Shown piece by piece: positions 39,144 through 50,986 of a stretch of 64,000 nucleotides of DNA (position 1 is the first letter of the stretch; every line of letters begins with the position of its first letter). Source of the DNA: Paralichthys olivaceus (lineage: Eukaryota > Chordata > Actinopteri > Pleuronectiformes > Paralichthyidae); the NCBI RefSeq assembly GCF_024713975.1, contig NC_091098.1:15920316-15984315 (forward strand), given 5' to 3'. A model generated the notes under the pieces. That model did not search any database. It saw only the letters and a list, made by a program, of their open reading frames with translations, and was not told where the DNA came from. Both the position numbers and the translations under genes were made by a program.

Positions 39144-41177
39144 GTAAGTTGCCTTTAACTTTGCCTACAGGCCTGAGACTGTGCTCTTATTTTCCCGTGA
39201 AATAATAATAGTGTTTGCGAGTTTTCAGTGTGACTTTGAATGCATGGGTGTTAGCATATTAAATGCTAATTTATGTATTATGGGTTGTAAGTGTTTTTAT
39301 ATGCAATCATGGAGCATTTATGTTTTTCATTATAACAAGGATTTAATTGTTAGGAATTTACTGTTGCATATCAAGTGCATTGAAAACAGGAATAGTAAAG
39401 GAAAATTGTTTGTCATGTGGTTAATTTTTTTACGCAGCGTAAAGGATGTGTTTGTTACACATTTCAATCCCGAGAATTAAAACTAAACGCTGAATGATTC
39501 AGTGTCTCTCGCTGAATCATTCAGTGTAAGTCAACAGTTTGCTGCGCGTGCTGTCAGTGAGAGAGGAGGAAAATATTTGAAAGAAAGGAGACGTGAGGAA
39601 AAAATTAAAAAGCAAAAGAAGGTCGGCCAGAGTAATCAAAAATCATCTGGCGTCCAGCTTCATCCACCCCACCCTCTCTCTCTGTCTCTAGTCGACACAC
39701 ACACACACACGGTCTCTCTGTCTCTTATTATATGTAAAAAAAGTTTTTAATAAATGAATCCCCAGTAAAGTCTTATAGTTTGGTGCAGTGGAAGATAAAA
39801 TGTGATTTAAAGGTTATCAGATAGGTTAAATATTTTGTGCGTCATTAAAAATGGATTGAAAATACAAAAGCTGCTGATAAAAAGCTTCCTCTCATTGTTT
39901 CACCTCGACACGAGGTTAGTTTGTTTTTATCCGTCCCTGTTGTTTTTGAGGTCATCTCTTTACTATTGGCACAGGTCTGACTCAAAGATACTACCCAACA
40001 TATCTCTGGCATCGTCCTAATCCAAATATTCTCAGTGCATTGTTGCTGCAAAAAATACAAATCTACTAAAAATGTCTTTTCAATATTTTCTGTTATTCGT
40101 TTGCTTGTTTATTTTCATTTTCGTGTTGGCAATACCCCTCATGCTCCTTTTGTACTTGTTGCCTCACACTGCAGCCACAAATGTTTCTAGATTGATCAGT
40201 TTAGAGCTGATGATGAGACAATTTGATCTTCGCATCATTATTTCGCCCAAAGCAGTTCAGTTTAGAAATAACCTTCTCTTCTTGGTCAGTGTGTGCAGCT
40301 GCAAGTGGCTTGATATTTTATATTAGGTCAGGAACAAGGTGCAGCATTGATGCACTCTTGGACTGTGCTGCAGCATCTGATCTTAATGCACGAATGAAAT
40401 GACAGTGACAGAAATGGAAACGTCTTTGTTTCAACTCTTGTCCAGGCTTCAGCTTTGGTGCACAAATGAACTGAGGTCAGGGCCACTAACCGCATCAGTG
40501 TCTGGTTTACTGTTCGATGCCACTCAGTGTCTGGTGTAGTTTTTGTCTGGATTACAAGTCTGTTTTCAGGTGTGGAGGGTGATCAATTATACACCTCCGA
40601 TAGGGGGCACTGTGTAACACGCACTTGTGTGGGTTAAACACTGTTGGGGGGGCAATGTGTGCAAACCATAGCATCGATTATTGCCCCTTTCTTCTCGATA
40701 TTTAATTCAATTTGCCATATTCCTTTGATGTTATTACTCATATTATTTGTGTTTGCAGGTGGAGAAAAAATATAATAACACCCCAAGAAAATAAAACACC
40801 TAGAAAGTAGTTTTCCTCCAAAAATAGACATTTAAAGTATTTTCTGTTTCGCCATAAATTACAGACAGATTTGATGTGTGATCAGACATCTTCACACATG
40901 TTGCAGAACTTGTATTATGGTCTGAATTATTTTACATCCTCGTGGTTTTTCAGTCACTGTATCTTTTAGAGAACGTTTGAATCCGAAATCTCGTTAAATC
41001 TAATCTGGATATATAAATTTAAAAGATGCAAGATTCCAGCTCAAATCAATCTAATGTGGCTCCAGAGAGACAGAAAAAGTGAAACTGTCTAAACATCCGT
41101 TTTCTCCGCCACGTCCTGAGCTCGTGCATCTCTTTCTGTGACCTGTGGATCTGACACTGTCATCATTCAACACGCAG

Positions 41178-41194
41178 AGGTCATTTCCGGGTGA
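41178..41194 (+). promoter_or_regulatory. Candidate retinoic-acid response element (DR5)
   Basis: AGGTCA-TTTCC-GGGTGA fits the RGKTSA direct repeat with five-base spacing bound by RAR/RXR. It lies 5.5 kb upstream of hoxc4a and 2.8 kb upstream of mir-10b. About 0.5 such matches would be expected by chance in a window of this size, so position is the main support. Confidence 0.35.
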
Positions 41195-43286
41195 ACGCAG
41201 ACTTCTCTTTGTCTGAGTCCAAATAAGATCCACAAAGTGGCATTCCATCGTTTTCCACACCTCTACCAATTTATTTACAATGTGAACACAAAGTCGTGAT
41301 CTTTTTAATTGACTGATCGCCGTAATTCAAGTCCAGGGATTTCTATTCCTGGAACATCTCTGCCCGAGGAAAAACCAAAATGCCTCTAGATTTAGTTTTA
41401 CTGTCTGAAAATGACCCGTCCTCCATCCCTGTCCTCGGTCTCATGTCCTGCAGGAGTCCGCACATGTCCGAGCTTTACTGGGACATTTGTGTCCCTTCGA
41501 TCAGGAGACAAACAGAGATCAGGGACAAAGTGAAGCGTCATTAAGATTAAATAATAACTCAACACATCAAAACCGCGTTTAGAATCAGAGAGAATACACT
41601 TTTAATAATTGAATGGTATGATATACAGGTTGTATATGCCTGTCCTGTTTTTATTTATATCCTGTGTTGCTCATATTTTCATTTTATTTATTTGTATAAC
41701 TTGTATTATCTGAAATGTTCTCTCTCAAACGTATTTTAACACGACTTGACTTAGTAAATACACTCTTAATTAATCCAATGGATAATTCATCGATTATATA
41801 TTTGTTTTAAACGTGGAAATAATTTACCAAATGATTGAATTTGCTTTTTTCCCCCTGTTAACTTAAATTTCTAACAAAAGTCGTTTTCTTACTTAAAAAG
41901 AAGATAATATTCAGGCCATCCAAGATCTAATTTCGTTTCTTCTTTTTGTTTTTTCAGACACTTCATCTGGTCAAAACGAGTCGCGCCGTGGATGTGTCAG
42001 TAAGTGTTTATCCATCGCCCCTCGCCTGTCCACCTGGCTCCGGTCAGAGGATGTGACACTACACGGTGGAGCTTTTCATGTGGCTGTAGGCAAACATCTG
42101 GCTCCACTGACACTCACGTTTTCGCTCTTAACGAATTTGCTTTGGAGGTTTCTGGTGTTTGTGCCATTGTTGCGCATTGAAAACCACAATGTTTAACACA
42201 TTTTTACATCAAATTCTTCAACAAAACCTGCAAGTCAAGCACTGATTACTGTCTCTCAGCAGTTGGGTCTAGTTAACAGTTAGAAAAGTTGGGTTTAACA
42301 GTGCATCATGATTCTAATGAGCCACAATAATGATCTGCAAGCCAACCAATGGTTTCTGTGGGAGATCCAGTATCTACAACTACCTCTGCTCCCCTGGCTG
42401 CTGCTGCTGCTTTTGCAGGGCATTCATGTCTAACTAGTCTCCAGTCTGTCTGCACTTCATTAAAACTTTTTATTTTAACTGGACCATCCTGCCTAACGTT
42501 ATTGCACCTGGGGAGAGTAAACGTGTAAAAGGCTATTAGGTTAAGGGTTTGATTAAAAGCGCATCGTAGCCATTTTCATCAGGGAGAGGGGGGATATTGC
42601 TGCACTGTCAAGGTGCTGCTGGTCTGCCAAATTAAAAACAGCCATGCATGGAAAGAGCAGCCGCCTCCACATAGTTTTGCACAGATTTATTTTGTTTACA
42701 TATGTACATGTGTGAACACGCTTGTACACGCTGTTTTTTTGCTGGAGAAAAAAAAAGGGGGGGGGGGAGAAAAGCTCACCGATTTCTCAAATGAACAAAT
42801 GAAACATCAAATTAGTCCGCCTGAGGGCCTCATTTTTTGTACTTCTGCATTATAACTAGTTATTGAACTAGGTGCAAGATCTGAAAGCCATTTGTGGGGA
42901 GAAAGAATTCATTGCTGTCTCTCCATCAATAATCCGTGGCAGTGAACTATTGGAGCCAGTCAAACGCGAGGGGTGAAACGCGGGTCAGGCTGTCTAACTA
43001 ATATTAAAATGCGCCCGCCAGAGCGCGTGGGCCGAGTGGGGAGTATGTGCTGTGCTTCTGCGCACATGGTTGGGTGCACGACAAGAAGCGTGCATGTAGA
43101 TGAGCATACAGTGCGGCAAGACGAGCAAGAATCTGGTTTTATTTAGTCCTGTCTCCTCGTTAGTTCGCTGCTCCTGGTCTTGGGAGGCTTTGTTCTTCAA
43201 TTTTTTAAAAAATCTATCAAGCTGATCCACAGAGTGCACGAGGAGAAATATGTAGATGGGGATGTGTTTTGACAGTGGCTTGAAGT

Positions 43287-43307
43287 CCCCCCCCCCCCCC
43301 CCCCCCC
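43287..43307. repeat. Poly-C tract of about 21 nt
   Basis: Uninterrupted run of C; exact length uncertain as with any homopolymer. Confidence 0.9.
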
Positions 43308-43641
43308 GCACTTCCACTGTAATCAATTCCATTGATTCACAATCTGAGCATGTTTGCTGTTTTTAATAACCTCGGAACAGGTCACATGTCTGATATTGCA
43401 TTTGTCATCCGAGGCCTTTCTCATTAGCTTCCAGAGTGGCAGGAAGAAAGGTTACTGAGCGGTCAGTATGGTAATGGCGAGCAGAAGAAATGGTTGGGAA
43501 CAATAGAAACTTATTTTTCATCCGTGCTGTCACGCCGTCCCTTTGTATCCGCCGTGTTTGTGAGCGAATATTCATAGAGGAGCCACCTCAAAGGCAGAGG
43601 TTGAATGTGGAGAAAAGAGCCTCTTGTCCTCTGCACACGAC

Positions 43642-43649
43642 GTGTGTGT

Positions 43650-43693
<44 letters not shown>
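43642..43693. repeat. (GT)n microsatellite
   Basis: About 50 bases of GT with one interruption, 300 bases upstream of mir-10b. Confidence 0.95.
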
Positions 43694-43695
<2 letters not shown>

Positions 43696-43986
43696 ATGCA
43701 AACCTGTGTAGCCTTTACGCACGGATTTTTATATTGCAGGGATGTTATTTTAGATGTTGTAAGTATCGTGTCAATTGCGGAATTGATTTGTGGGATTCCG
43801 AGTCCTCCTGACTCACAGCATCCGCTCTGGCGCACGTTTAGTCAAGTATCCATTGCAGCCTTAATATCTGTTGTGACTAGACTCGATTGCATGCTACTCC
43901 GGTTACACACACGACGACGTGCTTGCACGGATCTTTGCCTGAGAGACTTCTCCACCTCCTTTTACAGTTTGCATCCTAACAACATT

Positions 43987-44075
43987 AGTTGTCTATATGT
44001 ACCCTGTAGAACCGAATTTGTGTGAAGTACAAACAATCGCAAATACGTCTCTACAGGAATACATGGGCAACTGAA
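43987..44075 (+). ncRNA. mir10b: mir-10b microRNA precursor
   Basis: The 5p arm at 44000-44022 is a full match to miR-10b as I know it (seed ACCCTGT, with AACCGAA in the middle, distinguishing it from miR-10a's ATCCGAA). The 3' side at about 44040-44061 pairs with it: CTGTAGA with TCTACAG, ATTTG with CAAAT, and the outer stem ATGTA with TACAT. The place between group 5 and group 4 Hox genes on the coding strand is the conserved site of mir-10. The predicted 3p strand differs from the one in mammalian mir-10b, so its exact ends are uncertain. A miR-10 seed match is present behind hoxc4a. Confidence 0.95.
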
Positions 44076-46439
44076 ATACCACGCCAGCCTCTGGATTCCT
44101 GTCGCTCCTGTTCCTCTCTGCACGTCTCTCTTGACTTTTCCTGCTGCTGCACATATACGAGCATCACACACAGACACAATATGCAATGCACTCACATTGT
44201 CACAAACGGCATTCACTATCCAGACAAGCATGCACTGAGTCGCACAGGCCACAGAGAGAAAACCCTTGTGTGCAGTCTGCGGCTTCATGTGTCAAACCCT
44301 GTAAAACACGTTAGGAACCGGGGTCGTTTAAAAGTGACTGATTTACGGCTTTTATTGCTCTATAAAACGCCTCTAACATCCTCGCTAGAGGTAATAGAAA
44401 TGTCGTGCGCATTCTCGACAAACATGACAGAAATATACCATTTGACCTGGATTGTTTTGAGCACGTTATGTAATTGTTGCAACTTTAACAGACACTGTGC
44501 TGCTGCTTTTCATTTTTATTCTTACCATTCATACATGCTTATAGATAAGATAGGGGAGGAGAAATGCAGTTTTTCTTAATGTGTTTTGGAGGCTGCTGAG
44601 CTGTTTGGGAGTTAACCTCTTTCGGTCTCTTTGACCAAAGTTGACTCTGAGATAAGAACGAGGAGCCTACAGCAGCATGACAAGTTTATACAACCAGGCA
44701 GTATCACTTTACAGAACAACAGCATACCTCCTGTAATGGGGGCTGCTGTTGAGCAGAGCCTCAGCCAGGATTAGCATGAAGTATGTGGAGGCTCCATTTC
44801 CAAATGGCAGTTAGGCTGAGATATTACAGCTTGTATCAATTTATTTTGGCATAAGATTGACTGACTCGTATACACAGGACAGTGTTAACATGGTTGCATT
44901 TTTTCCTCTGCCTATCTATGTTGGATTCTTTGAGACGCTCGCTCTCAACAGTTGGATTGTAGCTGCCCTGCGCTCATCTGCTGGTCACAGGGCAGCTATT
45001 GTCCACACACAAACAAAGTTAATTTACTTACTCTTCATGTGGTTTTATTTTGGTTGTAACTAAGCTCCAAAGCTTGCCTCACAAGTAAAACACAAGGACT
45101 TTTGAATGTTGTGAAGACAGAGAGGCATGAGGTGATCAAAACCCCTGATATGTTTGCATTTAATTATCTTATAGTTTCTATCCAGCATGGTATAGAGGAG
45201 GATTGCTCAGTTACTCTCTGGTCTGTGAACCTAACTTCATTGTGCACAGTACTACTGATCAAGCTGTTCTGCTGCTCTCTGGTATGTCCCACCATGATGG
45301 TGCCGGTTGTCAGATCAGTGACACCCCAGTGGTGCTGTTCTGTGTTAGCTGTCGTTTGATGTCACATTGGGAGCTCTGAGTTCGTCTGGTCTGTTGGCTG
45401 CTTCCCTTTTTGCTCAGTCTGTGACATCAGTTGCTGAGCTTCCACCCTGTGTTGTTTCTGTGACATTTCTGTGCTTGTGCTCCACTGTTTGGATGGAGAA
45501 ATCACAACATGTGTGATACTGAATTCTACATACAGATAAATAGCTGTACATTTCAGAATTAGATGTTATTAATAAAGGTTATTTTTTTCAGGGTTTTTCA
45601 CTTAATACTTTTTCACTGTTACCACCGTGACTTTTCTTTATTCTTAACATCTTATTCTGCTCAGTCTCTGGGACAGAACCCTACACCTTTGGCTCCAGCC
45701 ACCTTTTGAATAAGAATATATACAACATGGCGCTTTAATTAAAAGTAAACATGACTGTTTACAAATCAGCACACAATATATCTTGATTTATTTTCATTAT
45801 TTTCTGCTGAGATATTCAAAGCAGCTTTGAAAATAATTTCATTGAGAAGCTTTAGCCAAATACTTCCTTCTTTGTGCAGTTTTTAATCAATGAAAACACG
45901 AAGGCCCAGTTGTTGAAAGAATAAACTGGAACAACCAGACAAATCAATTGAATGGCGTCTTTTATTCAGACGGTGTAACTCTTCCTGTCTCCCACATTAT
46001 AAATGATCGGGCCTATTTTCAGAGATCCACCACACCTCCAGTGCCTCTCTTGACATTTACAGTCCCAGTAAACCTCCACTATTTGTGCAGAATGGTTTTA
46101 ATAGGAACAGCAACTTACAGAAGTGATGCAGCTCTAATTCTTAAGCGCATTAATGGACCATAATGTGTTTCACAGCTGAAGTGCTGCTGGTTAAAGACTG
46201 AGTCTTCATTAATTAGCTGATAACCTTTATTTGAGGCGTGCAGCCTAACAAAATGATTGGTTTGCTATTGTTGTACCTTATCCTTGGCAAATCACCTATT
46301 GTCCCTTTGAATAATTGAGAGCAGCGGATCTTGCCTGTTTTATTTTTTGCCTTGGTCAGCAACTAGCTACTAGTTTTGTCCCCAAGATCAATTGCTTTGG
46401 TAACACAACCAGGGGGAGAGAGAGGCAGGGACAGAATGG

Positions 46440-46472
<33 letters not shown>

Positions 46473-46666
46473 GTTTGTGCCCTCAATGGCGACTGTAGGT
46501 ATGCTAAATACCTCTGGTTCCTTATCCGGGAACTACCTCTTCATCTGCTATTGGGCCATAGAGTCACGTGGTAAAAGTAACTTTACAGGGCTGCTCGCAA
46601 GTAGGAGGGCTTTATGGAGCAGAAAAACGACAAAGCTAGAAAAATTATTTTCCACTCCAGAAATTA
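44076..46666. other. mir-10b-hoxc4a spacer and hoxc4a promoter
   Basis: No coding exon was recognised; a 185-codon open frame starting inside mir-10b lacks an ATG and family resemblance. A GA-rich microsatellite is at 46440-46471. CACGTG at 46565-46570 lies 102 bases before the hoxc4a ATG, and a pyrimidine-rich stretch ending in CCAG at 46660 is a plausible acceptor for a distal leader exon. Confidence 0.55.
46565..46570. promoter_or_regulatory. CACGTG E-box in hoxc4a proximal promoter
   Basis: TCACGTGG, 102 bases before the hoxc4a start. A USF-bound CACGTG box in the HOXB4 promoter is known; this may be the paralogous element. Confidence 0.45.
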
Positions 46667-47977
46667 ATGATCATGAGCTCGTATTTGATGGAGTCTAACT
46701 ACATTGATCCGAAATTTCCTCCATGCGAGGAATATTCGCAAAACAACTACATCCCCGAGCATAGTCCAGAATATTACAGCCGCGCAAGGGACCCTGGCTA
46801 CCAGCATCACCACCAGGAGTTATATCCTCCGCGGGCGAGCTACCAAGAGCGCCAGTTTAACTGTGCAAGCATCCCCGAACCCGACACGCCACGGGGACAC
46901 GGAATACCCCACTCTGCGCACCTGCTGACAGGGAAAGGGCAGCCTGCTTCATGTGAAACCCCACAGTTGTCCATGTCCCCCGCCACCCCACCGGCCGCCA
47001 CCTCCGCCTGCAACCAAGCCACCCCGGAGCATCCAAACAGCACAGCCTCCTCCAAGCAGCCCGTGGTGTACCCGTGGATGAAGAAAATTCACGTCAGCAC
47101 CGGTAGGCAACTTGTGTGTTTATGTTCCCTGCTCCCCTCTCGCTCCTCTCTCCCTTTCCCTCCCTTTATCAGTCCCTCTGACTCCCATCTCGTTGCCAGC
47201 CCCTGTTCCGATAGCAGGGAAGCCTTTGAAATGGCACAATTGAGGCGGATTTACGACTCGGCATTGGTAATTACACCCACCATAAATTTTATAGCCGAGG
47301 TATACTCAGGGCAGCCGTATCACCATGTGGCTTCTGCTGTTATGTATTGCGCGATGGAGAGAAGGGGGAGAAACGAATAAGGGAAAAAAATTGAGCTTTG
47401 TAATCTTGCATTAATAATTTAGCTCATAGTTGGATGTGAGTGTCCTCTCATTACGCACAGATTTCTTAACTTCCCTTTGAAATTTCTCAAACAGCCAAAC
47501 ATTCACATCCAATAAATCTTTCCAGCCATATCTCAGTTGAGGCCATTCTTGTTTACCCCTCCTTTTTTCCTCCCTTCTCCGTCTCCCTTTCTCTCCACTT
47601 CTCCCTTTTTCCCCTCAGTGAACCCTGGTTACAATGGAGCGGAGCCCAAGCGGTCTCGGACAGCATACACCCGGCAGCAAGTCTTAGAATTGGAGAAGGA
47701 ATTCCACTATAACCGATATTTAACTCGGCGGAGGCGCATCGAGATCGCCCACACCCTGGTTCTCTCCGAGCGACAGATAAAAATCTGGTTTCAAAACCGC
47801 AGGATGAAATGGAAAAAGGATCACAGGCTGCCCAACACCAAAGTGAGATCCTCCTCCTCCTCTGGGTCCAACACAGGCTCAGCAGCCGGCGCTGTAGCCG
47901 CTGCCTCGGCCACTAACACTGGGGCCCCCGACGAACTCTCCGGAGCACAGCATGGCGAGGATATTACCAGGTTATAA
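46667..47977 (+). CDS. hoxc4a: Hoxc4a homeodomain transcription factor; exons 46667-47102 and 47619-47977
   Basis: Group 4 (Deformed-class) Hox protein of 264 residues, the same length as human HOXC4. [20 protein letters not shown] and the [18 protein letters not shown] segment are diagnostic of HoxC4. The hexapeptide VYPWM is at 134-138, followed by KKIHVST. Exon 1 ends in phase 1 at CACCG|gtaggc (47103); exon 2 starts after a long pyrimidine tract and cccctcag (47618), giving V-N-P-G-Y-N-G. The homeodomain is about 155-214 with [20 protein letters not shown], the group 4 IEIAHTL block and [19 protein letters not shown]. The C-terminal EDITRL is the conserved HoxC4 ending. The start could also be the second ATG two codons later. 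AATAAA at 48532 is the likely poly(A) signal; a miR-10 seed match lies in the 3' UTR. Confidence 0.98.
47266..47294. promoter_or_regulatory. Homeodomain-type motif cluster in hoxc4a intron
   Basis: GGTAATTAC is followed after a few bases by CCATAAATTTTATAG, about 165-190 bases after the donor. It shares the 12-base core CATAAATTTTAT with the hoxc5a intron. Conserved homeodomain-binding elements are known in mouse Hoxa4 and Hoxa7 introns. Confidence 0.45.
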
Positions 47978-48147
47978 AAACCCCGACCACCGAGTGTGGC
48001 TAGAAGAAGAACTGGTTATTTATAGAACAATTATATATTTTGTTTTCGTAGCTATCTTGTGCGGTTTCCTTTAAGTCCAAAGTTATATAAAATGCATGTT
48101 ATATAGCATGGATTACTGCGAATACCGATGGATTATTTTTACGTGAC

Positions 48148-48154
48148 ACAGGGT
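48148..48154 (+). promoter_or_regulatory. miR-10 seed match (7mer-m8) in hoxc4a 3' UTR
   Basis: ACAGGGT pairs with nucleotides 2-8 of miR-10, 171 bases after the hoxc4a stop and before the AATAAA at 48532. Confidence 0.45.
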
Positions 48155-48830
48155 TTAATTTATTTGAAGCTCAATTAAAATGATGTTTTTTATGAAAAAA
48201 AATGTTTTGAATGAAGGAAAAAAAAGTAGAAAAAATTTACACTTTATCGAAATGTTATTGTGGGCCGTTCTTTTGCCCTGCTGCCCAAGGTGAAATGCAC
48301 AATCTATTTATTTCAAGCAACACTGGAAGGAAATCAATATAATAATAGTTATTTTTGGTATATAAAAAAAGGCTGGAAACACACCATTGATCTTGAACTT
48401 GTATGTTTAGGATGATAACAGTGTGTGAATTACCTCGTGTATTTCAGAAACAGGAACCTGATTTGCAATTTTTAGTTATGTGGTGTTGATGTTGTGTTTA
48501 GACCGTTATCAAGCAGATTATTGTGAAATGCAATAAACGGAGTTTTAGTGTTTCTTGTGCTAATCATATTGGTCAATAAAACAGTGAGTGTCTACTAGTT
48601 TTACATACGTTTGGTCGAACTTCATTTTTGAGGCAGGGTGAGGTCTGGAAGCATTTTGTTTTGGGCTGTTTGGATCAGTCATTTCGGTCTTTAAAGGTGT
48701 ACAGACTTACTGGAACATTATCACGAGGGAAACGAGAATCACTGCTTTTCAAACTGTGTTTTTATCAAACCAGCATCTGCATTTTTTTGCCTCTTTGAAT
48801 TTGCAATGTGTACAAACATTGTGTGTATGT

Positions 48831-48844
48831 TTGTGTGTGTTTGT

Positions 48845-48918
<74 letters not shown>
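48831..48918. repeat. Long (TG)n microsatellite
   Basis: About 67 uninterrupted bases of TG after some imperfect units; one of the longest dinucleotide runs in the window, 300 bases beyond the hoxc4a poly(A) signal. Confidence 0.95.
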
Positions 48919-48920
<2 letters not shown>

Positions 48921-49097
48921 AAGCCTAAATCATAATGGACTTGAGTTCTTTCTACAAAACAAAAACAACCTCTGAAAAATGAAATAGTTTGCGCTGTGCA
49001 TTATGTGCAACCTCATCAGTCTGAAGGGCATTCAATTACCGCTAAAGACGAGCCACTGAGGCCCTTCACTCCACACTGCCTCAGCTCTGCCACAGCC

Positions 49098-49130
49098 ACG
49101 AGGGAAGAAGCTCCCTGCTTCTTCCCTCGT
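49098..49130. repeat. Perfect 13-bp inverted repeat, 7-nt loop
   Basis: ACGAGGGAAGAAG (49098-49110) and its exact reverse complement (49118-49130) flank CTCCCTG. The arms are purine- and pyrimidine-only apart from the outer bases. No following T run suggests a terminator role, and none is expected here. Confidence 0.85.
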
Positions 49131-50607
49131 CCACAACTTGAACACACAAATAAAAAAAGCTGCATGCAAATAATCTAGACGACCTTTGCAAATGTGTTAG
49201 AGATTTTTAAGATTGTTGTGAACATATTCTTATCCATTTTGTAACCTATATAATTGACCTGGTTTTTCTATAATCCAGTGCGCCATACTTGCCACTGAGT
49301 TTTCAAATGTAAAAAAAAACAATGATAGAAAATTAAATAAAATCTAAATAAAATCGTGAATTGCAGATAGATTTCGACATGATGGTCTTCGTTGAATATG
49401 AGAGTGAGGATGGGGATGGAGTCGAGTATGGCTGACCTTTGTTAGCCTCAGGGTGCTGCTTGTGAGCAGCAGTGTTTACGTTATTATTTCTAACTATTTT
49501 TATATTTCGCTTGTATAAACATTTTTTTTTGTGCCATATTTAAATGTTGCACCCCCACCCCCACCGCCCTCTCCCCCTCCCTCCCCACAGAGGCCACATT
49601 GCCTCCTGTGCGCAGCAGCTCGCGAGAACGCAAGAAACGTACAATTAAAAAAAAAAGAAAAGCGCAAAACGCATCTCTGTGCAACGTCATCGTCCGCTTC
49701 TCGTCTGGCAGACGGACTAACAGCGCACCACAGGGCTGTTTACCACTGTATAGACCTGCTGCTGGACTCACACAACTAAAATAAGACAAAAATACCACCC
49801 AAACATGAGCCCACCCCTCCTCCTCAACTCAAGGTTTTTATTTTCTAACACTGATGCGTTCTATTTCTTTTTCTATTTGGAGACGGATTCTCAGTTTAAA
49901 CATGACTGAAACCCAAAGACGCGCAAGAATTTGATAGATTATTGAAATGGTGACATGAATAGGCCTTATATAAAATGCCTGGCGTGGTGGGGGGGCACAG
50001 GGAGCACAAAAGGAAGAGGTATTCTCCATCATCAATCTTTCACTGCACAGCTTTGTGCCGCGTTCTGGAAAAAAAAAACAGCTCAGACAACAGCCAGTTT
50101 TGATCCAACACAAATATTATGTACCAGGCTGTGTGCTTCTCATAGCACCAGCATTCTTAACCTTGAGATCTGAGCTGGACCACGTCTACTGGACCTTACA
50201 GCGGGTAGAATCTGCTGTCTTTTGGGGGGATGTGGTCTTTTGGAGAGGCGTTAGAATGGTGATGAGACGGCGCTGAGAAATGAATCCAGGAGCCTTTATG
50301 TTGCCGGACAGATTAGAGAAATTAATGTGCTCGCCACAGTCGCAGCATCCCTCCAGCCCCTTTTCGAGGCCCTGTCGCCTCCATGTCGCGAGGCTGAAAA
50401 GCTACTTTATTGAAGTTTTGGGGGGCGAGTGGGAGAAGGCCGAGTTCAGCTCGAGGACACATTTTCTGTCCCATTAGGCTCATTTCAGTCTGGATGGTCG
50501 ACCCCTCCAACCCTGTGACCTGACTCCCTGCTCTGTACGTGTACCTTCTGTGTGCGCCCTCGCTGGTCCCCCTTGGCCGCGAATTTCTTTCTTTGTTGAT
50601 ATTTTTG

Positions 50608-50859
50608 GGACATCACTGAATGTGTTGCACCCTTTGTCATCACAGTTGACCCAGGACAGTGTCGAACTCTGGGACAGTCCTCTGCTCGGCGTCTTGTAAA
50701 TCAACAGGATTTATCGTAATAATAACTATTAGAAAAAATGTAACTCCTTTAATTTGAGCATGTTGCATGGATTTTTTTGGTAGGACATCACTGAATGATT
50801 TGCACCCTTAGTCATCACAGTTGACCCAGGACAGTGTTGAACTCTGGGACAGTCCTCTG
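50608..50859. repeat. 77-bp direct repeat, two copies 175 bp apart
   Basis: Copies at 50608-50684 and 50783-50859 are the same length with about four mismatches, beginning GGACATCACTGAATG and ending GGGACAGTCCTCTG. The sequence between them is unrelated. Confidence 0.9.
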
Positions 50860-50895
50860 GAGAACTTTAGGACTCATTAAAAACAAGTTTTGAAT

Positions 50896-50986
50896 GTCAG
50901 GATTTACAGCTAAAGGCCCAAATGAATGCATGCTCCTGCAAAAGTCAGGACAAATTGACAACGTGTCTTTTTACTTACTCATGAAG
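50896..50986. repeat. Dispersed repeat, copy 1
   Basis: This segment, starting GTCAGGATTTACAG and ending CTCATGAAG, shares ordered blocks with 54221-54367: GGCCCAAAT, TGCAAAAGTCAGG, AAATTGACAA and GTCTTTTT. Nature of the element unknown. Confidence 0.75.

Larger units (their letters stand above)
37217..43986. other. hoxc5a 3' UTR and hoxc5a-mir-10b spacer
   Basis: The hoxc5a 3' UTR probably ends near AATAAA at 38028-38033. Beyond it are an upstream promoter/leader exon candidate (38937-39143), a DR5-type retinoic-acid element (41178-41194), a GGGACA/TGTCCC hairpin (41480-41495), two homopolymer runs (G near 42760; C at 43287-43307) and a TG microsatellite (43642-43693). No coding exon was recognised. 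Confidence 0.55.

Noticed and set aside
44022-44579. 185-codon open frame overlapping mir-10b
   Set aside because: Starts at GTG within the microRNA precursor, composition is not protein-like, and no domain is recognisable.
46315-46698. 127-codon open frame overlapping the hoxc4a start
   Set aside because: Wrong frame relative to hoxc4a, crosses a GA microsatellite, begins without ATG.
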